This document shows positions 50,341 through 59,794 of a DNA stretch of 64,000 nucleotides, piece after piece. Position 1 is the first letter of the stretch. Every line of letters begins with the position of its first letter. The notes below the pieces were generated by a model, which had not been told where the DNA came from, made no database searches, and was given only the letters and a program-made list of their open reading frames with translations. The position numbers and the translations under genes are program-made. Source of the DNA: Methanobacteriaceae archaeon (GTDB lineage: Archaea; Methanobacteriota; Methanobacteria; Methanobacteriales; Methanobacteriaceae); contig CAAFWR010000123.1 of assembly GCA_900766745.1 (NCBI GenBank), forward strand, positions 1-64,000, given 5' to 3'.

Positions 50341-51258
50341 ATGGCTAGAGTATTAAATAAGGCAGCAGGTAAGGTTGTTGAAAAGTATAATGACCTTACA
50401 AGGGATACCGCAGGAGTTCTTACGGGTCCCTTAAATAAACTATGGAGAGCCAGGATATTACTCAATAGGAATACATCTACACTTCCAAAAGATGATGCTC
50501 TAAAAGGTAAACTCTATAATCCTAATGGGGTTATAGGAGAGGCTCAGATATCTTCCAAGAATCCAACATTGAATAAACAACTCCAGGAAAAATGGCGAAT
50601 GGAATTGCAATTCCCTAGAATAGAAGAAGGTGAAGGAGTGGATCCTGCAAAAGGTAACAAGAATACTACCAATCATCGAAACTTTGAAGTAAAAGCCGAT
50701 ATTATGTATCAGAATGAGGTAAGGATATATAATATGACCGTTAATCCAACTCAATACATTGTTTTACAAAATAGACCTCCAGAATTGGATTTTCGAGGTG
50801 AAACAACATGGGCAACCATTAAGTCTATGGGACGCAATGTACCAATGTATCACTATACTGGGGCTGAAGACATTATTCAATTTAATGTATCATGGTACTG
50901 TAATGACCCAGAGAATCCCGAAGAGGTAATAAATAAATGTAGGTTATTAGAAGCATGGTCTAAATCAAATGGTTACCAAGCTGCTCCTCCAATTGTTAAA
51001 ATAGAATGGGGTGATTCTGGTATATTTGATAATCACAATTACATACTTACTTCAGCAACTTATACTCTGAAGAATTTTCAGAATGGTTATAGGATAAGGG
51101 TACCGGGAAAGCCGGCTACTTTTGGAAATGGTAGGTTATTACCTGCAGCAGCAACCCAAGAATTGATTTTCAAGAGAGTAAGTGCATATAACTTATCCTA
51201 TGGAGATTTTATAAATTCTGATTCACTTAAAAAGACGGGAGGTATTAAATATGATTGA
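50341..51258 (+). CDS. Baseplate/tail protein (305 aa)
   Basis: Between the tape measure and a LysM baseplate gene. Contains strand-rich parts (NYILTSATYTLKNFQNGYRI) and a conserved-looking segment (NVPMYHYTGAEDIIQFNVSW). Gene order resembles contractile systems in which this slot encodes a tube-end or hub-adaptor protein. It overlaps the next gene by 8 bp. Precise family not assigned. Confidence 0.68.
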   Translation: MARVLNKAAGKVVEKYNDLTRDTAGVLTGPLNKLWRARILLNRNTSTLPKDDALKGKLYNPNGVIGEAQISSKNPTLNKQLQEKWRMELQFPRIEEGEGVDPAKGNKNTTNHRNFEVKADIMYQNEVRIYNMTVNPTQYIVLQNRPPELDFRGETTWATIKSMGRNVPMYHYTGAEDIIQFNVSWYCNDPENPEEVINKCRLLEAWSKSNGYQAAPPIVKIEWGDSGIFDNHNYILTSATYTLKNFQNGYRIRVPGKPATFGNGRLLPAAATQELIFKRVSAYNLSYGDFINSDSLKKTGGIKYD

Positions 51259-51541
51259 TGTTAACCAATATATAAAGGGAGCTAGCCCATATAATGATGC
51301 CTATGCTTTGAAATACGAAGATGGGGATTATTCCTTAGAGGCCAATCCCCCAGTAGTACCCTCATCTGCAAACGATATTCAGCATACCGTTAAAGATGGG
51401 GAAACTTTACAGAATATCGCTTTTAGATATTATGGAGATTCTGGGAAATGGTATATTATAGCAGAAGCTAATAAGATACTAAATCCCTTTAGGGAATTAG
51501 AAATGGGAACTTTAATAAGAATACCAATCTATGGCAGCTAA
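51251..51541 (+). CDS. LysM baseplate protein (96 aa)
   Basis: Residues 42-92 are a LysM domain: HTVKDGETLQNIAFRYYGD, then WYIIAEANKI and MGTLIRIPIY. LysM proteins in contractile tails link tube and hub (gp53-like or gpX-like). Overlaps the next gene by 11 bp. Confidence 0.85.
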   Translation: MIDVNQYIKGASPYNDAYALKYEDGDYSLEANPPVVPSSANDIQHTVKDGETLQNIAFRYYGDSGKWYIIAEANKILNPFRELEMGTLIRIPIYGS

Positions 51542-52022
51542 ACAGAAACCAATACTGTATAATGGAATGGGTCAACCATATTTGGCCCTTTTCAATTTTG
51601 GAGGTATGCCCATAATGAATCCTCTTACGGGTATACCCCTTGGAGCGTATATAAGCACCTGGAATTATAGATATGACGAAGAAAAAGAAAATTTGGCTAC
51701 ACTTACCTTTGATACGGGTAATCCTGATACTGTAGATATTGCTGATATACAAGAGAATCAACAAATCTGTCTTCAGTGGGGTTATATTTACCCAGATGGT
51801 CAATTTATATCGGGACCTATAAAAATACTAAAGGTAAGAGAATTCGAGGCAGTATTCGATTCTACAGGTACTCATGTAACTATCAAGTGCATTGATTCTA
51901 CTGGGGATTTAAGATTTCAACCGGCTTATGTTCATTCGGATATGGAGGGTTATAAATTATCTACCTATTTAGATAATGGCTGTGGGAATGCTACTGGTGT
52001 AATCATAGAAATATTTCAGTAA
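51531..52022 (+). CDS. Baseplate hub protein, N-terminal-type part (163 aa)
   Basis: Beta-rich with ISTWNYRYDEEKENLATLTF and VTIKCIDSTGDLRFQPAY, like the N-terminal domain of gpD/gp27 hub proteins. It ends in a TAATG overlap with the next gene, which looks like the rest of the hub. The hub seems encoded by two polypeptides here. Confidence 0.68.
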   Translation: MAAKQKPILYNGMGQPYLALFNFGGMPIMNPLTGIPLGAYISTWNYRYDEEKENLATLTFDTGNPDTVDIADIQENQQICLQWGYIYPDGQFISGPIKILKVREFEAVFDSTGTHVTIKCIDSTGDLRFQPAYVHSDMEGYKLSTYLDNGCGNATGVIIEIFQ

Positions 52023-53929
52023 TGGAACAACAGATAATAAGTAATAAAGTATACGAGTCACTACAAGTGCCAACAGAAAATACTCGTACTACTACTGGAA
52101 AAGTACTTTATGCTAACAAATACAGTGGAGTAGCTGAAGTAGCAATGCCTGAAGATTTAAAGGCTTTGATAGATAGCGATTTTGGGCTAGTGGGAAAGAA
52201 TGTCTTGGTTCAGTTAGAACAAAAGATGAAGGGTTATACCAATGGCCCCTGGTATGTGGATTCAAGGGATGGGGTTATTTATATACATAATAGAAAGTTT
52301 AATGAGGAGCCGGTATGTACTTATACTTATCAGGGTGAGCATGGTGAAGTACTCAGAGTATCATTTGCTACTCAAAAGGTAACTAAACGAGTTAAAGCAG
52401 TACTAGCACCGTCTTTAGATCCCGATAGTAAAGACCTATCTGTATTATCAACCAACATTAATGAACCAGAAGATAAACCCTCTTTAGCTTTAAGCCCATA
52501 TATAGCTAGAGTAGATAATGTTGAAGTATCTAATTTTACCAGTAACGGGTTTGAGGATTATCAAAGCCATCCTACTACTCCTACCGAAGTAATGGATACT
52601 TGGGATATGAAAGTCCAATATAATAGGGAAAAAGAAGCCGAGTATAAAAAGAGGGTAGCAGAATATGAAGCTGTTGGTCCAGTTGGAGCTTATGAAGCTG
52701 GTAAACAAAGGAGATTTGATGAGATGTCTATTGAAGATATACGTACCACCATTAATCAAGCCGCCAGTGAATTACCCGATGATAAAAAAAGAGCTCTTCA
52801 ACAAGTACTAAAGAATTCCAGAAATGGTAAAGAATTAGAAGCCAATCTCAAAAAGTTATTAGAATACGAAATGTACCTTTTTGAGGATGAAGATGGCATG
52901 GAATTTATGGTAACCGAATATGTAGATCCTCTAGATTATGACCCAGAGGGTTATACCTCTAAACAAGCGGGAGCAGGTATAGCTTCAGGTATCAATTTTA
53001 AAAAGGGGGTATTACCAGCATCTGAAAGGGGGTTTGAGGCTTTGAATAAAGACCCTTATACTGAAGTATTATCAGGTATGGAAATTGATACTACTAAACA
53101 CTATGGCCAAGGTCAATATGGTAAAAAGGTTAAGGTAAGGCATATGAAAAGAGTAAATCTTAAAGTACCCATCTATAAGCTTTATCACAACTTATTCAGT
53201 AGATACGGAGGAGCCGATAAGTATGCTTGGGCAGCCAATGCCAATGCCAATGGTGGCTTAAAGCAAACAGAAAAAAGATTGGTATGTCAACTTCAAGTAG
53301 TTGGTAGACCTATGCTAGCAACTTCTCAAATAATCAATTTAGAGAACGTGGGTAAACGATGGTCTGGGCTTTGGTATATAAAACAATGCACCCATTCAAT
53401 GGATGCTGGTCAAGGTTATATAACCAATATGGAGTTAGTAAAAAATAATTCTAAGTCTGGTTCTGTAACTTCTCGAACTGATCTATCTACTCAGAGTATT
53501 GTAGAAAATGATGCTAAGGCCAATGCTAAGACTGATAGGGGCAAAGATAAAAAGGCTTTAAGCTCTTCTCAAAATCTTAACCTTAACTTTACTTATAATG
53601 AGGAAGTATACTACAATGAGCATTTCCTTAATGAAAAGGGGGAAATAATTGACATCAAAGGTCAAGCCGAGTTTATTAGAAAAAAGGCTTACTATACCGA
53701 AGTAAATGCTAAAGATCCCAAAGCTTTGGCAGAAGGCATAGTTTTATCTACTGGTAATACAGTTACTTCTAAGGGTAAACTAATACCAGGTAAGATAACT
53801 ATCAAGGAAATCCAAGTCCCTGAAGACTATTGGGTTAAGTTTAATTATATGGCTATAGCTAATCGGGTATATCGTGATATGGCTAAAAAGCATAAACGAA
53901 TAGCAAGTCAAATATACGTAGAGGAATAA
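52022..53929 (+). CDS. Baseplate hub protein (635 aa)
   Basis: Starts on the last base of the upstream stop. The first 110 residues are strand-rich (GKVLYANKYSGVAEVAMP; GKNVLVQLEQKMKGYTNGPW). A charged helical middle follows (residues 180-290), then a gpD-like section (KVRHMKRVNLKVPIYKLYHN; LVCQLQVVGRPMLATSQIIN). It would form the tube-proximal hub that holds the spike encoded next. Confidence 0.75.
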   Translation: MEQQIISNKVYESLQVPTENTRTTTGKVLYANKYSGVAEVAMPEDLKALIDSDFGLVGKNVLVQLEQKMKGYTNGPWYVDSRDGVIYIHNRKFNEEPVCTYTYQGEHGEVLRVSFATQKVTKRVKAVLAPSLDPDSKDLSVLSTNINEPEDKPSLALSPYIARVDNVEVSNFTSNGFEDYQSHPTTPTEVMDTWDMKVQYNREKEAEYKKRVAEYEAVGPVGAYEAGKQRRFDEMSIEDIRTTINQAASELPDDKKRALQQVLKNSRNGKELEANLKKLLEYEMYLFEDEDGMEFMVTEYVDPLDYDPEGYTSKQAGAGIASGINFKKGVLPASERGFEALNKDPYTEVLSGMEIDTTKHYGQGQYGKKVKVRHMKRVNLKVPIYKLYHNLFSRYGGADKYAWAANANANGGLKQTEKRLVCQLQVVGRPMLATSQIINLENVGKRWSGLWYIKQCTHSMDAGQGYITNMELVKNNSKSGSVTSRTDLSTQSIVENDAKANAKTDRGKDKKALSSSQNLNLNFTYNEEVYYNEHFLNEKGEIIDIKGQAEFIRKKAYYTEVNAKDPKALAEGIVLSTGNTVTSKGKLIPGKITIKEIQVPEDYWVKFNYMAIANRVYRDMAKKHKRIASQIYVEE

Positions 53930-53933
53930 GGAT

Positions 53934-54656
53934 ATGAGTTACGAAACAGCAAAAATAATAACCGATGAAGGCTTAGAGGGCCTTGGTCGGTATTACTCTG
54001 TTTATAGAGGCATCGTTGTTGATAATAATGATGTAGAGAAAAACATGAACAGAATAAAGGTATGTGTCCCAGAAGTAATGGGCGGAGTATTTGCTTGGGC
54101 ATATCCGAAAGGACAGCATGGTTCACTGAGTTCAGGCTTTAAATACTTAGCTCCTAAAGTTGGAGACATGGTATTTATTACTTTTGAATTTGGGGATCCC
54201 ACTAAGCCTCTCTGGGAATACCATGGTTGGGGGATGAATCAAATACCTCAACCTTTAAATGGGCCAAATAAAATTGGTATAATTACACCTGAAGGTAATC
54301 TTATGGTTATTGATGATGATAGTGGAGAACTCAACTTACACTTTAATGGCCCAGTAAATGTTCATTCAGAAAAAGAGGTAGTTATAAATGCCGATGGAGA
54401 TATTAATGTGGCCTCTGGGGATTCAGTAATATTAAATACGGGGGAGAATGGTGGAGTAATCAATATATTCCAATTAACCGAGAAATTAAATCAAACCGTT
54501 AAAGAATTAGAACAACTTCGCATTATGTTCAACTCTCATGTACACTCTGGTGTAACTACTGGGCCAGGTTCTTCTGGCCCAACCTTAACTCAAGTAACTA
54601 AACCCTTCTCACAATTCGTTGTAGACGATTATGAGGATAAAACCTGCATACACTAA
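53934..54656 (+). CDS. Tail spike/VgrG-like puncturing protein (240 aa)
   Basis: Residues 15-105 form an OB-like gp5 N-terminal domain (YRGIVVDNNDVEKNMNRIKV; PKVGDMVFITFEFGDPTKPL). A beta-helix-type region follows (GPVNVHSEKEVVINADGDIN; GDSVILNTGENGGVINI). The end HVHSGVTTGPGSSGPT is typical of spike tips of this group. It punctures the outer membrane. No lysozyme domain. Confidence 0.85.
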   Translation: MSYETAKIITDEGLEGLGRYYSVYRGIVVDNNDVEKNMNRIKVCVPEVMGGVFAWAYPKGQHGSLSSGFKYLAPKVGDMVFITFEFGDPTKPLWEYHGWGMNQIPQPLNGPNKIGIITPEGNLMVIDDDSGELNLHFNGPVNVHSEKEVVINADGDINVASGDSVILNTGENGGVINIFQLTEKLNQTVKELEQLRIMFNSHVHSGVTTGPGSSGPTLTQVTKPFSQFVVDDYEDKTCIH

Positions 54657-55060
54657 TGGAAAAGAATTACTTTACAGATTTAGTTGGTATAGGTGTAACT
54701 TATCCTATCCAACTTACAACTAATGAAAATGGGGAAAGAGGTTGGTACCCAGTAAACGGGGATTTTAAACTTATCAGGGATAATATAAGTTCGATATTAT
54801 ATTATATGATAGGCCAGAGATTTCGACAGGAAAATTTTGGTAGTAAATTATGGCAATGTATTGAAGAACCAAACTCACAAGCCCTAAGTTTTATAATTAA
54901 AGAGTTTTTAAAACAAGCCATAGGTGCATGGGAACAGAGAATAACATTCCAAAATATCACAGTTACTAGAGTTGATGCAAAAATACATATAGAAGTAGCT
55001 TATGTAGTAAATGGAACAAATTCTAGTCAATACCTTGATATCACCTATGATAGTTTCTGA
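54656..55060 (+). CDS. Baseplate wedge protein, gp25-like (134 aa)
   Basis: Small protein with the gp25/gpW order: GYWP-like N-terminus (YPIQLTTNENGERGWYPVNG), DNISSILYYMIGQRFRQENFGSKL, and a C-terminal strand pair (IHIEVAYVVN). One base overlap with the spike gene. It would be in the wedge with gpJ. Confidence 0.85.
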   Translation: MEKNYFTDLVGIGVTYPIQLTTNENGERGWYPVNGDFKLIRDNISSILYYMIGQRFRQENFGSKLWQCIEEPNSQALSFIIKEFLKQAIGAWEQRITFQNITVTRVDAKIHIEVAYVVNGTNSSQYLDITYDSF

Positions 55061-55083
55061 TAATTCATTAAATACACAATAAT

Positions 55084-56805
55084 ATGGGAATCACAAATAA
55101 ATGGCTTAACCCATACCAGAGGTCTTATCAACAGATTAAGGCCAAGCTGGTTGAATCTCTTATGGGGCTAAAAGACTCTCAAGGTCAGAAACTCATAACG
55201 GATTATTCGGAGGGTAATATCTTAATTATTATCCTCTCTTTGTTTGCGGCAATTGCCGAAGTACTCCATTACTATGTAGATAATATGGCAAGGGAAACTT
55301 TTCTATCTACTGCAAGGAGGTATGATTCGGTAGTTAAACATGGAGCATTGGTAGATTACCATGCTCGAGCAGCAATCGCAGCTACGGTAGATGTAATCTT
55401 ATCTAGAAGTATTACTGGTAATTCTATCGGGGCCAAATTAACTATACCTCAGGGTACTGTATTTACAGACTCTAATGGTAATTCTTGGTTATCTGCCAGA
55501 GATGTAATATGGTATTCAAATGTAACTACATGTAAAGTACCCCTTATACAGCATGAGAAATATACTTCGAGTGCTCTTAATAATATGGTAATACCCAGTG
55601 GAGATAGAGTAATACTCAACCTTGGTACATTACCAAACGGTAAATACTATGAACAAGGTTCTATGTCTTTACAGATAGGTGGAGAATCCTGGGTATTAGT
55701 AGATACCTTTGCAAAATCCAAACCTACAGATAAACATTTCATGGTATCAGTAGATGAAGCTCTCAACCCTTATATAATGTTTGGGGATGGTACTTTTGGT
55801 AAGAAGCCTGCAGCAGGTGCAAAGATAACCAATGTGGTATTTTATTTAACCAATGGTTCTCAGGGTAACGTAAAGAGTAATACCATTACTTCTATACCTT
55901 CAGTAATATCTTCATCAATTACGGATGCTACAGTAAGTAATGCTTATGATGCTGCAGGAGGTTCAAACTACGAAAACTTTACAATGCTCAAGGAACATAT
56001 ACCTTTGAGTGTAAAAACATTGGGAGTAGCAATTACCAAAGAGGATTTCGAAAGTTTGGCAATGTTAGTAGATGGGGTAAACAAAGCTAAGGCAGATTAT
56101 GAATGCGGTAGAAAACTTACCGTATATATTAGCCCAGATGGAGGAGCAGTAGCATCTTCTGAATTAATAAGTAGAGTATACAATCTATTATCTCAAAGAG
56201 CTCCGATGACTACCTGGCTTAAGGTTAAATCTGCAGGCAAGGTTCAGATAATATTAGAGATGGATGTTACTGGTAAGAAATCTTATAAGACTGCCGAGAT
56301 ACAAACTCAGATACTTACTGCATTATATAATGCCTATTCTCCGGAACAAGCTCAGATAGGTGGTGATGTAAGAATATCTGATATCTATGCTTTGATAGAT
56401 AACCTTTCTACGGTAGACTATCTACACCTTACTAAGTTCTATATTAAACCTTGGCCTATCACTATTTACGGTAATAAAGAGTTAAGCTTGGGTCAGTTTA
56501 AATTAAACAAAGCTACTGGGTCAATGACCTATTACATAACCTTCAATTCTTCAACTACATTTACTGTACGTTCTGTATCTAATGGTTATGTAACTACCGG
56601 GACAGTAGGTAACTCTATTCAGATAATCGATAAAGCAAATGGTTTTGATTTCTCTTTGGACATTCAGAATAACAGTTATAAGTCTGGGTATAGGTATTCT
56701 ATTACCATATCAGAACCCAACCATGATTATGAAGACCCTGGGTTTAACTTACCGGTATTCGAAAATGCTTCACAACTAACACTAACCGTAAAAGAGATAG
56801 TATAA
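55084..56805 (+). CDS. Baseplate J-like protein (573 aa)
   Basis: N-terminal helical part (LLSLFAAIAEVLHYYVDNMA) and RETFLSTARRYDSVVKHGAL. Then a beta-rich middle (GNSIGAKLTIPQGTVFTDSN) and a gpJ-like C-terminal half (LGVAITKEDFESLAMLVDGV; QRAPMTTWLKVKSAGKVQII). It matches baseplate J/gp6 proteins, the ring-forming wedge protein. Followed by gpI-like gene in one-base overlap. Confidence 0.88.
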   Translation: MGITNKWLNPYQRSYQQIKAKLVESLMGLKDSQGQKLITDYSEGNILIIILSLFAAIAEVLHYYVDNMARETFLSTARRYDSVVKHGALVDYHARAAIAATVDVILSRSITGNSIGAKLTIPQGTVFTDSNGNSWLSARDVIWYSNVTTCKVPLIQHEKYTSSALNNMVIPSGDRVILNLGTLPNGKYYEQGSMSLQIGGESWVLVDTFAKSKPTDKHFMVSVDEALNPYIMFGDGTFGKKPAAGAKITNVVFYLTNGSQGNVKSNTITSIPSVISSSITDATVSNAYDAAGGSNYENFTMLKEHIPLSVKTLGVAITKEDFESLAMLVDGVNKAKADYECGRKLTVYISPDGGAVASSELISRVYNLLSQRAPMTTWLKVKSAGKVQIILEMDVTGKKSYKTAEIQTQILTALYNAYSPEQAQIGGDVRISDIYALIDNLSTVDYLHLTKFYIKPWPITIYGNKELSLGQFKLNKATGSMTYYITFNSSTTFTVRSVSNGYVTTGTVGNSIQIIDKANGFDFSLDIQNNSYKSGYRYSITISEPNHDYEDPGFNLPVFENASQLTLTVKEIV

Positions 56806-59267
56806 TGATAAACCTAAAAAATCTAATCGATTTTTTACCATTCGAATATAAGGACCAAGATACTTATAGGGTAAATGGTAAAGGCATCTTAGAAAGGTTT
56901 CTAGAAATTTGCGGAGAGCATTTTGAAGATTATATTACTAAGGACATTGAGAATATTCTGGATATTATCAATATAGATAAAACCCCAGATATGTACCTTA
57001 ACTTCCTTTGGCAATTTCTCGGAGAAATGCCCTTTGCTTATGGGAACACTATAGATGCTCAAAAATGGTCAGAGTACTTTAATGGGTTCTATTCTGATAG
57101 TAAACTTCAAGAGCTATCAAAACTTTGGATAATTCCTAAGGAAGGCCCATTTACTTTAACAAGTACTCAAGTAAGAAACATACTGAAATACTCAGTATCA
57201 CTTTTCAAAATACGAGGAACTTCAGAGTTCTTCGAAATTATGATGAGGTTATATGGATTAACCTGTACAGTAACTGACCCAGCTAAGGCAGACTCTTACG
57301 ATGGTTGGGTAAAGAGCAATCCAAGATTCGACCAGTACTATCAATATGATGATAGATATACCTTTGATAATACCTTTGATTGTTCTCAATGTATACCAGT
57401 AACTTTCAGACTCACCGGTCATGGATATACTTCTAATTCGGAAAGCTTTAAGAGATTTAGGGAAGCAGTAGAAAGTTTCTTTAAAAGGTTCATACCCTAT
57501 CATGTATCATTTATCATACAGTATGGATTTACCATAAATGATGGGTATACAATTAAGGCAGAATTAGTAAATCCCGAACAACCTAATCTTATTACTTCTG
57601 AAGTATATGAAGTACCTGTAAGAGTAACCGTAACTGCAGATTGGGTAAATGCCGATTTGAGATATCAGATATCAAGTGATGGTGTTAATTGGGGTTATAC
57701 TAAACATGCAAGTGGTTCGGTATTTTATATACCAAGAGCTGGTACTTATTACTTCAGAAGTGTAGGGGATAATTCTAAGGTAACCCAAATCACTGTAAAT
57801 CAGGAATCCTATAATAGGGTATATTCCATTACCTGTGAACCAATCTCAGAAAAGATAACTCCCAGTAAGTTAAAGGTTAGTACTGTAGTAAGGGCTAACG
57901 TATCTTACAAGGGTACAGTTAAGATTTGTAAGGTAAGGTTATCTGGTACTGACCAAGTAAAAGGCTCAGGCTCAACTTGGGAATTTACAGAGCCAGGTAC
58001 TTATGTTTTTGAGATAGTAGAGTTTCCTGTAAAACAAACTTCTTTTGTAGTAACTCGAGAAGAGATTACCTATAAGGTAAGATGTACACCTTCCGAATTT
58101 AGAGTGGGTGATAAACAAAGTATTAGGGATGCAGTTACTACTCTAACCATAGAATCAAATTACCCAGAATCATTTACTGGTGATTTATACTGTAGGCTAA
58201 TAGGTGATACCAAACTGTTTAAGAATGAGGATAAGTTTACTGCCAGTAGTTACGGTACTTACAAATTCAAATGTACACTGGATAAAAGGGAAACCGATGA
58301 AGGTGTAGGTATCTTCGAAGTAACCTCTGGTAAAACTGCAATATATAGAATAAGTGTTAACCCATCAACTTCTACTCTATTCAATGGCTCAGCTAAAACT
58401 ACTGTAAACATCCAGCGTATTTCTGGTAATGGTGACGATTATAGGGTAAGGGTAGTAGAGACTGGGGAAACCTTCGATGCAGCTAATGGGTATGTATATA
58501 CCACTAATAGAGCAGGGACTTATACTTTCCAATCAGTAGCTTATCCTACTGCTAAGACTACATGGGTTGTTAATAACTCACCTACAGTATATCAAAATAA
58601 ACTTAAGATAGTTCCCTCAGATGCTACTGATTCAAAATGGAAAGAACCTAATTGGTCACTACCAGAAGATCAGATTGATGATACTTATGCCATTTACCAA
58701 TTGTTGGATGAAATTTCTGCTTGTAAGTTCCACCTTGAAGAAATGAAGAATGGTGTTAATGTAAGTGGTACTGCAACTTGCGATGAAACAGGGGAAACCT
58801 ATAATCTTGAATCAGAGATTACTTTAACTAAGGCTGGTACTTATACTTTTACTGCCGACGATGGTTCTTCTCTAAGATGTCAAGTAATACTTGAAGATTA
58901 TCCAACTATTATCGAAATTTCTTGTACTCCTGAGTATGCAGAATTAAAAGGTACCATTAAGCAGGTTTCTACTTTAATCAAATGTGTATCTAATAAATCG
59001 GATTTCGATAGTAGAGTTAGGGAAGTTGGTAAAGTAAATACATATGATGCAGGAGGTGCTGGATACGAATTTATAACGGCTACTGCTGGAGAATATATTT
59101 TCGAATCTGTAGCAGATACTTCAAAGAGAACTAAATTCACCGTAGTAGATGCAGACCTTTTAAGTGTTAGTCCTCGGGTATTGGAGTGGGAACATGATGA
59201 CTTATCCGAGAAAACCTTTACCATTACAACATACAGTAATCAATCTTGGCAAATAGTAGAACAATGA
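56805..59267 (+). CDS. gpI-like baseplate protein with Ig-like repeats (820 aa)
   Basis: Residues 1-260 fit P2 gpI-type tail proteins: PFEYKDQDTYRVNGKGILER, YLNFLWQFLGEMPFAYGNT and SLFKIRGTSEFFEIMMRLYG. Residues 265-790 hold about six similar Ig-like units, each ending in a GTYxF pattern (GTYYFRSV, GTYVFEIV, GTYKFKC, GTYTFQSV, GTYTFTAD, GEYIFESV). The last 30 residues look like the start of a BACON domain (VSPRVLEWEHDDLSE; TYSNQSWQIVEQ). Surface-exposed binding role is likely. Confidence 0.82.
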   Translation: MINLKNLIDFLPFEYKDQDTYRVNGKGILERFLEICGEHFEDYITKDIENILDIINIDKTPDMYLNFLWQFLGEMPFAYGNTIDAQKWSEYFNGFYSDSKLQELSKLWIIPKEGPFTLTSTQVRNILKYSVSLFKIRGTSEFFEIMMRLYGLTCTVTDPAKADSYDGWVKSNPRFDQYYQYDDRYTFDNTFDCSQCIPVTFRLTGHGYTSNSESFKRFREAVESFFKRFIPYHVSFIIQYGFTINDGYTIKAELVNPEQPNLITSEVYEVPVRVTVTADWVNADLRYQISSDGVNWGYTKHASGSVFYIPRAGTYYFRSVGDNSKVTQITVNQESYNRVYSITCEPISEKITPSKLKVSTVVRANVSYKGTVKICKVRLSGTDQVKGSGSTWEFTEPGTYVFEIVEFPVKQTSFVVTREEITYKVRCTPSEFRVGDKQSIRDAVTTLTIESNYPESFTGDLYCRLIGDTKLFKNEDKFTASSYGTYKFKCTLDKRETDEGVGIFEVTSGKTAIYRISVNPSTSTLFNGSAKTTVNIQRISGNGDDYRVRVVETGETFDAANGYVYTTNRAGTYTFQSVAYPTAKTTWVVNNSPTVYQNKLKIVPSDATDSKWKEPNWSLPEDQIDDTYAIYQLLDEISACKFHLEEMKNGVNVSGTATCDETGETYNLESEITLTKAGTYTFTADDGSSLRCQVILEDYPTIIEISCTPEYAELKGTIKQVSTLIKCVSNKSDFDSRVREVGKVNTYDAGGAGYEFITATAGEYIFESVADTSKRTKFTVVDADLLSVSPRVLEWEHDDLSEKTFTITTYSNQSWQIVEQ

Positions 59268-59794
59268 TAAGTACCGTTGATAAAATTACAGAGACCACGA
59301 CTCAGTCTTTATTTAAGACCTTTACTGTGGGAATAGTAGGAGAGTGTACACAAATCTTATACGATTTGAGGTGGATGATAGTACTTGCAATAATCTTAAT
59401 CTTATCAGATTTATGGTTTGGGTTATCAGCAAGTAGGCTACATAATATAGAGATTCGAAAATCCAGAGCTGGAAGAAGAACTCTAAATAAGATAGTAGAT
59501 TATATCTGCTATGTCTTACTCGGAGCCGTACTTGGTAAAGCTATAGGTGAACCTTATGGGATGAATCCCATAGTTGTATCTATAACTGCTATGGTATTAT
59601 GTTATTGTTTCGAAATAGATAGTATATATGGGCATATTTGTGAAATACATGGTATTAAGAAACGATACAGTATATGGGGGATTCTCTTTAAACTACTAAC
59701 CCTTAAGTTCAAGGACTTGGGCGAAGCCTTTAAAGATATGGCAGAACAGAAAAATAACTTTAAAAATACTAAGGATAATGAAGACGTACTTTAA
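59264..59794 (+). CDS. Holin-like membrane protein (176 aa)
   Basis: ATG 59264 overlaps the previous stop (ATGA). Hydrophobic segments at residues about 36-56 (MIVLAIILILSDLWFGL), 83-100 and 107-125, with an SAS RLHNIEIRKSRAGRR loop, fit the phage_holin_4 family of Bacteroidetes. It probably makes the pores releasing the endolysin encoded at 21099. It is embedded in the tail operon, far from that gene. Confidence 0.82.
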   Translation: MISTVDKITETTTQSLFKTFTVGIVGECTQILYDLRWMIVLAIILILSDLWFGLSASRLHNIEIRKSRAGRRTLNKIVDYICYVLLGAVLGKAIGEPYGMNPIVVSITAMVLCYCFEIDSIYGHICEIHGIKKRYSIWGILFKLLTLKFKDLGEAFKDMAEQKNNFKNTKDNEDVL

